Shown here piece by piece: positions 18,211-26,431 of a stretch of DNA of 64,000 nucleotides; position 1 is the stretch's first letter; the number at the start of each line of letters is the position of its first letter. Source of the DNA: Emticicia aquatilis (GTDB lineage Bacteria > Bacteroidota > Bacteroidia > Cytophagales > Spirosomataceae); assembly GCF_014644295.1 (NCBI RefSeq), contig NZ_BMKK01000002.1, positions 682,001 through 746,000 on the forward strand, given 5' to 3'. The notes beneath the pieces are model-generated. The model was not told the DNA's origin, ran no database searches, and was given only the letters and a program-made list of their open reading frames with translations. A program made the position numbers and the translations under genes.

Positions 18211-18603
18211 ATGACCAACAAAAGATTAAAATTAATGCAGTTGTCGTTAGTGGACGAAGTTCCAGAGTTAAACAAAATTTTCTTTTTAGATGTCTTTGCC
18301 GAATCTTATTTTGATTCGAGCCGAAAACGCATGCGTTTGAATACTATCAACGGGCAAAGCGTACCACGAGATTTGAAGGTTAGTTGCCCTGCAAAATTAG
18401 TTGCAAGCTACCCAGAAGGCACAATTTTTAAATTAGATGCCCGATTGGTTCGTCGTGGCGATGGTCGTCATCCTTACTTTATTGCTGTCAATCGTAGTAA
18501 TTTACAAAGAGCACTCGAGTTCTTTGATTATAATTTAAAAGTACAAAACGGATTCGATTACGAATTCCCGAAGAAGAAAGAAAAAAAAGAGAAGGTCAAA
18601 TAA
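18211..18603 (+). CDS. Conserved hypothetical protein, 130 aa
   Basis: A basic cytoplasmic protein with no recognised domain. I take the ATG at 18211 (MTNKRLKLMQL) over the in-frame TTG at 18178. It contains a probable beta-rich core (YFDSSRKRMRLNTINGQSVP, then KLDARLVRRGDGRHPYFIAV) and ends in a Lys/Glu-rich tail (KKKEKKEKVK). It is divergent to prs. Its function is unknown; the size and charge would suit a small nucleic-acid or ribosome-associated protein, but nothing here proves that. Confidence 0.7.
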   Translation: MTNKRLKLMQLSLVDEVPELNKIFFLDVFAESYFDSSRKRMRLNTINGQSVPRDLKVSCPAKLVASYPEGTIFKLDARLVRRGDGRHPYFIAVNRSNLQRALEFFDYNLKVQNGFDYEFPKKKEKKEKVK

Positions 18604-18640
18604 TACAATTGACAGGTGGAGCAGCTTTAGGCATTATTTT

Positions 18641-19171
18641 ATGAAAAAATTTTTCTCTTGGACATTACTTTTTATCGTAGCACTTAAAATTGGCGGGTTT
18701 ATCGTCATTTTAAGTGTAGAGAAAGAAATGGCAAGAAAACAAATGAAACAAAAAATTGCTGAAAGCATTGATATTAATACTCTCACTTGTATTGTAGGTA
18801 CTCCAGAAAATCTTCAAAAAATAGAATGGGAAGAAGATGAAAAAGAGTTTTGGTTTGAAAATGAACTTTATGATATTGTAAAAACTCAAACTCGTGGTAG
18901 GCTTACTTATTATTACTGCCTATCTGATGCAAAAGAAAAAGAAGTCATCGCTAAAATCAAACAGTTCTCAAGCAACCTACAATCACAAAACCCGATTAGC
19001 AGTTCAACAAAACAAGTGTTGACGCTCATTTTTCAGCCAATTATTTTTAATCTTTTATATTCTCCATCGTTCAAAACTGTCAGTTACTCATTATCTACTA
19101 AGTTCAAATCCATCACTACTTTTTATCAGTTCTTGCATATTGCAAAATTATTAGAGCCACCCCAGTTTTAG
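18641..19171 (+). CDS. Hypothetical protein with N-terminal membrane anchor
   Basis: 176 residues. Residues 6-26 (SWTLLFIVALKIGGFIVILS) form a single membrane helix or uncleaved signal. The rest is mostly charged, with one conserved-looking core (LTCIVGTPENLQKIEWEEDE, then YYYCLSDAKEKEVIAKI). The last 50 residues are Ser/Leu/Phe-rich and look less constrained, and the 3' end may be degraded. It lies 130 bp before a TonB-dependent receptor on the same strand. A role with that receptor is possible but not shown. Confidence 0.55.
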   Translation: MKKFFSWTLLFIVALKIGGFIVILSVEKEMARKQMKQKIAESIDINTLTCIVGTPENLQKIEWEEDEKEFWFENELYDIVKTQTRGRLTYYYCLSDAKEKEVIAKIKQFSSNLQSQNPISSSTKQVLTLIFQPIIFNLLYSPSFKTVSYSLSTKFKSITTFYQFLHIAKLLEPPQF

Positions 19172-19300
19172 TTTTTAGTCGATTTTTCCATTCTAACATT
19201 ACAGCTAAACTGTATTGAATAGAAATTTATTCAGTATATCTCCACGAATGTATTTCGTTGGAGTAATATTTTCTTGTAATCAAAACTAAAAACTATTTTC

Positions 19301-21472
19301 ATGAAAAGATTAATTATTTTATTATACATTCTTAGCTCTTTTTCGGCATTATTTGCACAAGAAACACCCAAAGCACTCGATGAGGTGATTGTGAAAGAAA
19401 AACGAAAAACAGCTAAAGAAAGAGGCGAGTTCAAGCGTCATGCACAAAGTGTTGAGGCTCTCACGGAAGAAGATTTGAATCGTAATAACCCTGCATTTAT
19501 CGAACAAAGCTTGGGTACAATGGCGGGCGTCCAAGTTGATAAAAGAACTCAGTTAGGTGGTCAAAGAATCGTGATTCGTGGTTATGGCAATGACCAAAAA
19601 TTCAATAACTGGGGCGTGAAAGCATACTATAATGGTATTCCGCTAACAACTGCTGACGGTGTAACGATTTTAGATGATATAGATTTTGCAACTGTCAATA
19701 ATATTGAAGTAATCAAAGGGCCAGCTGCGACCATGTACGGTGGAGGTGTAGGTGGTGTTGCTCGTTTTTACCTAAAACCATCAGAAGACAAAGGAGTAAC
19801 ATTAACCGAAAAAGCAGCCGTTGGTTCATTTGGCTTATTCCAATCTAATACCCGATTAGATATTGTGAACGATAGCTCTTCAATGTTTTTGAGTTACGGA
19901 CATTTGCAATCAAACGGCTACCGTCCTCGTGGTAATAGTTTGAAAAATTATCTTACTTATATGGGTGAATTTAAGCTCACAAAAAAACAAACGGTAATTG
20001 CTTACATCAGCCATAACTTCTCACACGAAGGAGTAACAGGTCAGATTTCGTATGCAGATTATTATGCGGGTATTGATAACGGAAACGCAGCTTATGCCAA
20101 GAAAAATGCTCGAAATGACATTTTAGCTACTCGTTTCGCCCTTACTCATCAGTATGCTTTTACATCGAAAATCAGCAATAATACTTCTGTTTTTTATTCT
20201 AATCAAGACTTCAAGCGTGTAGCTGCTGGTGCCGACGAAAGCAGTTTAAATCCAAATTTTGGTTTAAGGTCAGTGTTTAGTATTAAAGGAAACTTTGGTG
20301 CAAATGTTACTAATGATTTGAATCTTGGAACCGAGTTACAGCAATCTCGTTCGCTTATTTCTAATTATCGTTTCTTGGGTACGGATGATGCCAATCCGTT
20401 GAAAGTTCAAGATATTTCGAGAGGTTCTTATTTTAAATATACAACTAACCAAAATTCGTTTTTTGCCCACAATCGTACAAATTTCACTAAATACGATTTA
20501 GCTTTAATTTTGGGAGTAAGTGCCAATCATCTCGACTACAAACGTATTGACTTATTAGCTCCGCTTGGTTTGGTTGCAGGCTACAACAAAGATTTATCAT
20601 TTACAAAATCTTTTACAACATCTGTCAACCCGCACATAGCCTTACAAAAAACAATCAACAAACAAATCATCAATTTGAGTTATAGCGAAGGATACAACGC
20701 TCCAACTGCCAGCACAGCATTTATCGGTACAATCAACAAAGCAAACGATGATTTATTGCCAGAAAAAGCTCGTATGTTTGATTTAGGTGTGCAAGGTTTA
20801 GTATTCAATGGTAAATTAGACTACCAAGTTTCGGTTTTTACGATTGACATTAAGAATAAACTTACACAACTTTCGGGCGTAAACCCTGCTGGTGGAACTT
20901 ACACTTACTTTGCAAACACTGGTAATCAGCTCAATAAAGGCGTTGAATTGAGTTTAGGATACTTAATTATTCCGGGCAAAGGTGATGGCTTTATCAAAAA
21001 AGTTGAGCCGTTTTTAAATCTTTCGAGCTATAACTTTAAATACACCGACTTCGTAACAAGATTTAGTAACGCTCAAGTTGACTATTCTAAAAAACAAGTG
21101 GTTGGTGTTCCTAAAACTAAATATACAGCAGGTATTGACATTGTATTAAAGTCTGGTTTCTATTGGAACAATACTTACAATTACATGGGTGAGGTGTACA
21201 CAGACTTTGCTAATAGCAATTTAGTAAAAAGTTTCGGACTATTTAACAGCAAAATCGGCTACAAACACGTTTCACCTAAATTCGATTTCGATGTATATGT
21301 AGCGGGAAATAACCTTACTAACCAAGTCAATTACACATTCCTATTCTTAGGGAACAACATCAACGACTCTGACCCAGGTAGTGGTTATCCAACTGGTGTT
21401 GCTACTGATGTGAACCCAGGCCCAAGCAAAGCTTACTATTTTGGTGGTGTAAATGTGAGATATAAATTCTAA
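19301..21472 (+). CDS. TonB-dependent outer-membrane receptor
   Basis: 723 residues. Signal peptide (residues 1-19, ends FALFAQ-like: SSFSALFAQ), then a plug domain (about 30-150) with GVQVDKRTQLGGQRIVIRGY and the typical VEVIKGPA-like segment IEVIKGPAATMYGGG. A 22-strand barrel follows, ending in VNVRYKF with a terminal Phe. There is no SusC-type N-terminal carboxypeptidase-like domain and no SusD partner, so it is more likely a siderophore, metal or cofactor receptor than a glycan transporter. It uses TonB energy to import its ligand. The ligand cannot be told from sequence. Followed by a strong 21-22-bp hairpin and then a sigma/vWA gene pair. Confidence 0.92.
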   Translation: MKRLIILLYILSSFSALFAQETPKALDEVIVKEKRKTAKERGEFKRHAQSVEALTEEDLNRNNPAFIEQSLGTMAGVQVDKRTQLGGQRIVIRGYGNDQKFNNWGVKAYYNGIPLTTADGVTILDDIDFATVNNIEVIKGPAATMYGGGVGGVARFYLKPSEDKGVTLTEKAAVGSFGLFQSNTRLDIVNDSSSMFLSYGHLQSNGYRPRGNSLKNYLTYMGEFKLTKKQTVIAYISHNFSHEGVTGQISYADYYAGIDNGNAAYAKKNARNDILATRFALTHQYAFTSKISNNTSVFYSNQDFKRVAAGADESSLNPNFGLRSVFSIKGNFGANVTNDLNLGTELQQSRSLISNYRFLGTDDANPLKVQDISRGSYFKYTTNQNSFFAHNRTNFTKYDLALILGVSANHLDYKRIDLLAPLGLVAGYNKDLSFTKSFTTSVNPHIALQKTINKQIINLSYSEGYNAPTASTAFIGTINKANDDLLPEKARMFDLGVQGLVFNGKLDYQVSVFTIDIKNKLTQLSGVNPAGGTYTYFANTGNQLNKGVELSLGYLIIPGKGDGFIKKVEPFLNLSSYNFKYTDFVTRFSNAQVDYSKKQVVGVPKTKYTAGIDIVLKSGFYWNNTYNYMGEVYTDFANSNLVKSFGLFNSKIGYKHVSPKFDFDVYVAGNNLTNQVNYTFLFLGNNINDSDPGSGYPTGVATDVNPGPSKAYYFGGVNVRYKF

Positions 21473-21517
21473 TATTTCAGAAATACCAATCAAATTCATA
21501 AATTTGACAGCGTTTCT

Positions 21518-21570
21518 ACGGAAAATTTACGTCTTAGATAAAAACACCCATCTAAACGTAAATTTTCCGT
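21518..21570 (+). terminator. Long hairpin between the TonB receptor and the sigma factor
   Basis: Arms at 21518-21539 and 21550-21570 match over about 21 bp (ACGGAAAATTTACG is perfect, then TCTTAGAT against TTTAGAT) with a 10-nt loop. It lies 46 bp after the receptor stop. There is no strong U-tract, so it may be a terminator, a processing or stability hairpin, or a leader element of the sigma gene. Confidence 0.7.
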
Positions 21571-21640
21571 GATTACAGCAACTACAGAAATTTACTTCAA
21601 CCCATTAACTCGAAAGCCACTATTGAACTCAAATAGTTTG

Positions 21641-22159
21641 ATGGAAGTAGTAGAAGACTGCCTAAAAGGCAAAGAAAGTGCCATGAAGAAATTCTACGAG
21701 CATTTTCACGGCTTTGCTTTGTCGGTGTGTCTAAGCTACTGCGAAAATCGTGACGATGCTCTCGAGATAATGAACGATGGTTTTTTGAAAGTTTTTAAGA
21801 GTTTAGATAAAATCGAGAATATCGAGCGTATCAAACCGTGGCTCAGGCGTATCATGATTAATGTAGCGATTGACCATTTTAGAAAAAACATCAAGAATCA
21901 AACCACCCAATTACCAGAAAATATTATTGAAACAAACTTCGGCGACACATCGGTTTATGCCCAACTTTCGTCTGAAGATATTATGAAGGCAGTGCAGAGT
22001 TTACCAACCAATTATCGTTTGGTTTTTAACCTTTATGCCATAGAAGGGTACTCTCATAAAGAAATCGGCGAAATGCTAAACATGGCCGAAAGTACATCCC
22101 GTGCTAATTTATCTTTAGCCAATGGTTTGCTTCGTGAGAAACTCAGAAAAATGCTTTAA
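21641..22159 (+). CDS. ECF-type RNA polymerase sigma factor
   Basis: 172 residues from ATG 21641. The frame is open to a GTG at 21569, but that codon lies inside the right arm of a 21-bp hairpin, so I prefer the ATG, which begins right at the sigma-2 region. Region 2: FYEHFHGFALSVCLSYCE, then PWLRRIMINVAIDHFRK. Region 4: SLPTNYRLVFNLYAIEGYS, HKEIGEMLNMAESTSRA. No region 3 or 1. It should direct RNA polymerase to its own promoter set. The downstream gene begins 3 bp after its stop and probably encodes its membrane regulator. Confidence 0.9.
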   Translation: MEVVEDCLKGKESAMKKFYEHFHGFALSVCLSYCENRDDALEIMNDGFLKVFKSLDKIENIERIKPWLRRIMINVAIDHFRKNIKNQTTQLPENIIETNFGDTSVYAQLSSEDIMKAVQSLPTNYRLVFNLYAIEGYSHKEIGEMLNMAESTSRANLSLANGLLREKLRKML

Positions 22160-22162
22160 ATT

Positions 22163-23386
22163 ATGCAAGAAGAACAACAATTTCATCGGTTTATCAGGGA
22201 GAAACTTGAGGGTTTTAGTCCTGAAAAATCACCAGAAGACTGGAAGAAGATGAAGCGTAAGCTACTTATTAGCAAAACTTTACGTTTCCTCTACCCTACT
22301 TTTGGGCTACTCTTGCTTAGTTTAATTTATGTAGTTGTGAGCGAAACTCCAATCGTGGAGTTTTATATGAGCAGTAAACCTCTATCGCTCGAACTTACGC
22401 CATCAGAACCCGAAGAAACAACTAAAACTACAACGCAGAGCCTTCCTCCTGCCGCTGAATCTACCAAATCGAGTATTGAAGAACCCGTTTCAAAATTAAA
22501 TGAATCGCCAGTTTTCCCTGAATTATACAACGAAACCCAAGAATTTGACGAATCAAACGAGACGGAAGTTAAACTCAATAAAATAACGAATAAAAGATTA
22601 GTTTTTAAGGATAATCTCGCCGATGATTTAGCCGAAAAAGAAATTAGATTCCTTTCGGCAAGTGCGGTTTCGATGAGTGATAAAATTTCGAGAGTTAGAG
22701 CCCTCGGAAAGACCTATGAGCTTACCTCGTATGATGCTCTCGATAGAAATATTGATAAATGGAAAAACATAGTAATTGTCTGTGACATTACTTCAACGAT
22801 GTTTCCTTATACCACACAGCTTTTCGATTGGATGAACGAAAATACTGATAATAAGTCGATTAAAGGAATTGTGTTTTTCACAGATTGCGATAGTCTTGGT
22901 CGCCAAACTCGTGGACGTCTTCCAGGCAAAATGTTTACGGTCAGAACAAAAGACGAACTCGTACTTTGGGATACAATGTTTGCGGCTATCAATAATACTG
23001 AAAACAATAAAGATAAACCCGAAAATAATATTGAGGCAATTCTTTATGCACAAAAAAACTTCCCTGACGCTGACGAAATCGTGATGATTGCTGATAATAG
23101 CAGCGAAGTAAAAGATATGAAGCTCTTATCGAAAGTAAAGAAGAAGGTGCATATTATACTTTGTGGCGAAACATACCGCAAAAACTTAGCATTCCAAGAC
23201 GATTATGTGCAGATTGCCAAGAAAACCCAAGGAACAATACATACTTTAGAAGATGACATTGAAAATGTTTCTAAAGTGAAAGATATGAGCGTGGTGAGGG
23301 TCGGAAATATTTATTTCCGTTTCCATAAAGGAAAATTCTATACAACTAAGTTTTTGACAAGGCCAAACCACACCCCCAACCCCTAA
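22163..23386 (+). CDS. Single-pass membrane protein with vWA-like domain, candidate anti-sigma factor
   Basis: 407 residues. Residues 1-40 are cytoplasmic, charged and short (FHRFIREKLEGFSPEKSPED, then KKMKRKLL), the layout of an anti-sigma N-terminus. Residues 41-59 (RFLYPTFGLLLLSLIYVVV) are one membrane helix. A Glu/Thr/Ser-rich linker follows to about 150. From about residue 195 comes a von Willebrand A-like fold: NIVIVCDITSTMFPY (a MIDAS-like DxTxT in place of DxSxS), IKGIVFFTDCDSLG, then NNIEAILYAQKNFPDADEIVMIADNSS. The domain would lie in the periplasm. It starts 3 bp after the sigma-factor stop, the usual place for an anti-sigma gene. The anti-sigma role is inferred from this and the topology. 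The last residues (TPNP) are encoded by a mobile-looking palindrome. Confidence 0.8.
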   Translation: MQEEQQFHRFIREKLEGFSPEKSPEDWKKMKRKLLISKTLRFLYPTFGLLLLSLIYVVVSETPIVEFYMSSKPLSLELTPSEPEETTKTTTQSLPPAAESTKSSIEEPVSKLNESPVFPELYNETQEFDESNETEVKLNKITNKRLVFKDNLADDLAEKEIRFLSASAVSMSDKISRVRALGKTYELTSYDALDRNIDKWKNIVIVCDITSTMFPYTTQLFDWMNENTDNKSIKGIVFFTDCDSLGRQTRGRLPGKMFTVRTKDELVLWDTMFAAINNTENNKDKPENNIEAILYAQKNFPDADEIVMIADNSSEVKDMKLLSKVKKKVHIILCGETYRKNLAFQDDYVQIAKKTQGTIHTLEDDIENVSKVKDMSVVRVGNIYFRFHKGKFYTTKFLTRPNHTPNP

Positions 23387-23443
23387 AGGGGAGTTCCTTT
23401 TTTATACAACTTTAATCTTTTTCTCCCCTTCAGGGGTTGGGGG
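23373..23443. repeat. Inverted repeat bridging two convergent gene ends
   Basis: CCCCCAACCCCTAAAGGGGAG (split here: left arm 23373-23393) faces CTCCCCTTCAGGGGTTGGGGG (23423-23443) across a T-rich 29-nt spacer. Each arm is about 21 bp with a single mismatch to the other, and each is itself partly palindromic (CCCCTaaaGGGG). The left arm encodes Pro-Asn-Pro and the stop of the vWA gene. The right arm, read on the minus strand, encodes the Pro-Pro-Asn-Pro end and stop of the protease. It also forms a bidirectional terminator-like stem. Confidence 0.9.
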
Positions 23444-25037
23444 GTTTCCAAATCACCTCTACCACTTCTTCACGAGTCATTACGGTTGTTTGTTTAACTG
23501 ATGGATTTCGTTTGAGCGGAATAAAATTATATTTAGCCTTTACAGATTCTTGTGTAATTACGTGAGTAGCATTTTTCTTGTGAAAAACCACTGCAATTTC
23601 ACCAACTGGCATCGGAATTTCTACTTGTTTTTCGTTTTCGGCTACTTCTATGATTCTTGGTTCAACTTCACTGAGCGGTCTTTTTGCTGCTAATTTCAGT
23701 GCTTTCTTGGCACTCGGAACTCCATAACCGATAAAATTATTGCCATAAGGGTAAAGATTAGCCGATTTTTCGAGGATTGTACGAATTTCTTTGTTATTCA
23801 AATTTGGAAATGCTTGCATGATACACGCCACAAAGCCAGTAATTACTGGAGCCGCCAACGATGTACCAAAAAGCGAAAAACACGATACATTGGGTTTCAT
23901 ATAAGTCAAAAACTCTGGGCCGATACTACTATACCCCATTTTCATCCCCAATTCATTCGTTGCACCGATAGCAATCACCCCATCTACATCGGCTGGAGTC
24001 GAGATAATTCTCCATGAACTATCATCACCTTCATTGCCTGCCGAAACCACCAAAACTATACCTTTTTCGTCAACTGCCATTTTTGCAGCACGGGCAATCA
24101 CGCTTGTTTTTCCATCCATTTGTTCGGGTGTATAGCTTTCTTTTGGATTTGAAAAACCTTTTGCGTAGCCCAGTGATGTATTTATCAATCGTACCCCCAA
24201 ACTATCCATCCATTCCATAGCGGCCATCCAGTTATCTTCCTCACCTCTAAATTCTTTATTCCCGCTATCGGTTCGAGCTAAATAAAAATTGGCATTTGTT
24301 GCCAACCCAATCTGAAAATTTTCTTTAAAATTTCGACCAGTAATGGCATTCAAAACTTCAGTTCCGTGAAAATCAGATGCAGATTCTCTTTCGCCAAAAT
24401 AATCTTTTTTCTTTGGGTTTACATAGTCTTTTACACCTAAAATCTGCTTTCTTTCAAATAGGTGTTTGAGGGTTTGTGTATCGTTTGCACCGAAAAAACC
24501 AGCATCAATTACACCAATGGTTACACCTTTGCCATTTAAACCAGCATCTAAAAAATGTTCGATACCAATTTGTTTCATCGCAAAATCTACACGAAGGTCA
24601 TCGTTTTGTTGTTTTTCAACGTCGGCAAGGTTAGAAACCTTGCCGACGTTTTTATTAATATGCTTTATATTTGCTAGCACTGCCTGACTTTCAATAGGTA
24701 TTATTTCTTTGACAAAATCAAACCTCTTCACTTTTTCTATCTGAGCGTCAGATAAATTTGCCGACACAGCATTCAACCATTTTGATTTTACAAGTGGCTG
24801 AATACCAGACTTTTCTAAATCAGTAGTATATTTTTTTGTGAGTGGTAAATCCGAAAATTGATTTTCGACCAAACCAAGCATTCGTCTATTTTCTTTGCAT
24901 TTTTCAGAAATCGCTGGCTCAGCATTTACCTCTTTATCAGTAAAAACTACCCAATATTTTGACTGCTGGGCTTCGGCTTTCAGAACAAATGCAGAGAGTA
25001 AAATAAAAATTGAGAAAATTTGGTTGAATCGAATCAT
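23430..25037 (-). CDS. S8 (subtilisin-like) serine protease, exported
   Basis: 535 residues with signal peptide (residues 1-23, ends KAEAQ). An I9-like propeptide follows (KSKWLNAVSANLSDAQIEKV), then the S8 domain. Catalytic Asp in IGVIDAGFFG, His in SDFHGTEV, oxyanion Asn in VSAGNEGDD and Ser in FGTSLAAPVITG are all present, so it should be active. It ends without a T9SS sorting domain. Between propeptide and catalytic domain 11 residues (NVGKVSNLADV) are encoded by a perfect 33-bp palindrome exactly in frame. The C-terminal PPNP and the stop come from another palindromic repeat. Likely periplasmic or secreted. Confidence 0.92.
   Translation of the reverse strand: MIRFNQIFSIFILLSAFVLKAEAQQSKYWVVFTDKEVNAEPAISEKCKENRRMLGLVENQFSDLPLTKKYTTDLEKSGIQPLVKSKWLNAVSANLSDAQIEKVKRFDFVKEIIPIESQAVLANIKHINKNVGKVSNLADVEKQQNDDLRVDFAMKQIGIEHFLDAGLNGKGVTIGVIDAGFFGANDTQTLKHLFERKQILGVKDYVNPKKKDYFGERESASDFHGTEVLNAITGRNFKENFQIGLATNANFYLARTDSGNKEFRGEEDNWMAAMEWMDSLGVRLINTSLGYAKGFSNPKESYTPEQMDGKTSVIARAAKMAVDEKGIVLVVSAGNEGDDSSWRIISTPADVDGVIAIGATNELGMKMGYSSIGPEFLTYMKPNVSCFSLFGTSLAAPVITGFVACIMQAFPNLNNKEIRTILEKSANLYPYGNNFIGYGVPSAKKALKLAAKRPLSEVEPRIIEVAENEKQVEIPMPVGEIAVVFHKKNATHVITQESVKAKYNFIPLKRNPSVKQTTVMTREEVVEVIWKPPNP
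24618..24650 (-). repeat. 33-bp in-frame palindrome inside the S8 protease gene
   Basis: Perfect 15-bp arms (AACGTCGGCAAGGTT at 24618-24632, complement at 24636-24650) with a 3-nt loop. On the minus strand its ends coincide with codon boundaries, so it adds exactly 11 codons. The GC content is higher than the flanks. Confidence 0.95.
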
Positions 25038-25096
25038 TCGTGTTTGATAATTTATAATTTCGCAAATATTCTAAAATTTCTACTTAAAAAACGAAA

Positions 25097-26383
25097 ATGC
25101 GTTACGAAAAAATTGATTCGCAACTATTTATCTCAAATCGTGAAAGATTAAAAAGCCATCTCAAGCCCAATTCGATGGTAATTGTTCAGTCGAATGATGT
25201 TTTACCGAGTAACGCTGATGGCACTTTTGGGTTTCGTCAAAATAACGATATTTTCTATTTGACAGGTATCGACCAAGAAGAAACTATTTTGGTTCTGTTT
25301 CCAGATTTTCCCGATGAAAAATTTAGAGAAATTTTATTGGTTAGAGAAACCAGCGAACATATAAAAGTTTGGGAAGGAGAAAAACTTTCTAAAAAACAAG
25401 CCACCGAAATTTCAGGCATCGAAAAAGTGGTTTGGACGAGCAGTTTTGAGACAATTTTACGAAAACTCATCTTCTTGGCCGACCAAGTTTACTTAAATCT
25501 AAACGAACACGATGGTGGAGAATGGAATTTTGAAAGTCGTGAACGAAGATTTATTACTGAATTTAAACACAAATTTCCACTTCATCGAATTGAGCGTCTC
25601 GCCCCTTTGATGCACCAATTGAGAGTAATCAAACACCCAATAGAGATTGATTTAATAAGAAAAGCTATCGAAATTACGGGCAAAGGCTTTGTAAGAATGG
25701 CCAAATTCTTACAACCAAAAGTTGCCGAATTTGAATTAGAAGCCGAACTCACACACGAATTTTTGAGAAATCGCTCACGTGGCCATGCCTTTGCTCCTAT
25801 TTTGGCTTCGGGCGAAAGTGCTTGTGTGTTGCACTATGTAACGAACAATAATCTGTGCGAAGCAGGCGAAGTTATTTTGATGGATTTTGGGGCCGAATAT
25901 GCCAATTATAATGCCGATATTACTCGTTGTTTGCCAGTAAATGGGCGTTTCACGGCTCGACAAAAAGAAGTCTATTCGGCAGTTTTGAATGTAATGAAAG
26001 CGGCAAAAAAGATGCTTGTCGTAGGAAATACCATGGAAAACCTACGCAAAGGAGTAGGCAAAATAATGGAAATAGAATTAATAAAACTGGGTTTATTGAA
26101 GCAAAGTGAGGTTGAAAATCAGAACGAAGATGCCCCACTTTATAAAAAGTATTTCCCTCACGGAATCTCGCATCACTTGGGGCTTGATGTACATGATGTG
26201 GGTAATCGCTATGAAGTCTTTAAGGCAGGAATGCTTTTCACTTGTGAACCAGGGATTTATATTCCAGAAGAAAAACTTGGTATCAGGCTCGAAAATGATA
26301 TTTTGATTACAGAAACTGGTAATGAAGATTTAATGGCCAATATTCCGCTCGAAATAGAAGATATTGAGGCATTGATGGCATAA
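25097..26383 (+). CDS. pepP: Xaa-Pro aminopeptidase (aminopeptidase P family, M24B)
   Basis: 428 residues. An N-terminal aminopeptidase P domain (about 1-140) precedes a pita-bread M24 domain. Metal ligands are visible in LMDFGAEYANYNADITR (two Asp), HGISHHLGLDVHD (His), CEPGIYIPEE (Glu) and IRLENDILIT (Glu). The enzyme removes an N-terminal residue ahead of proline from peptides, with two Mn ions, in the cytoplasm. It ends 49 bp from nuoB in convergent orientation, with a hairpin between them. Confidence 0.93.
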   Translation: MRYEKIDSQLFISNRERLKSHLKPNSMVIVQSNDVLPSNADGTFGFRQNNDIFYLTGIDQEETILVLFPDFPDEKFREILLVRETSEHIKVWEGEKLSKKQATEISGIEKVVWTSSFETILRKLIFLADQVYLNLNEHDGGEWNFESRERRFITEFKHKFPLHRIERLAPLMHQLRVIKHPIEIDLIRKAIEITGKGFVRMAKFLQPKVAEFELEAELTHEFLRNRSRGHAFAPILASGESACVLHYVTNNNLCEAGEVILMDFGAEYANYNADITRCLPVNGRFTARQKEVYSAVLNVMKAAKKMLVVGNTMENLRKGVGKIMEIELIKLGLLKQSEVENQNEDAPLYKKYFPHGISHHLGLDVHDVGNRYEVFKAGMLFTCEPGIYIPEEKLGIRLENDILITETGNEDLMANIPLEIEDIEALMA

Positions 26384-26391
26384 AATAAGCA

Positions 26392-26424
26392 GTTGAAGTC
26401 GAAGATATTTTCTTCGACTTCAAC
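26392..26424. terminator. Bidirectional hairpin terminator between pepP and nuoB
   Basis: Perfect 14-bp arms (GTTGAAGTCGAAGA at 26392-26405, complement at 26411-26424) with a 5-nt loop. It lies between convergent genes. T-rich tracts beyond the stem are weak. Confidence 0.75.
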
Positions 26425-26431
26425 CATAAAA

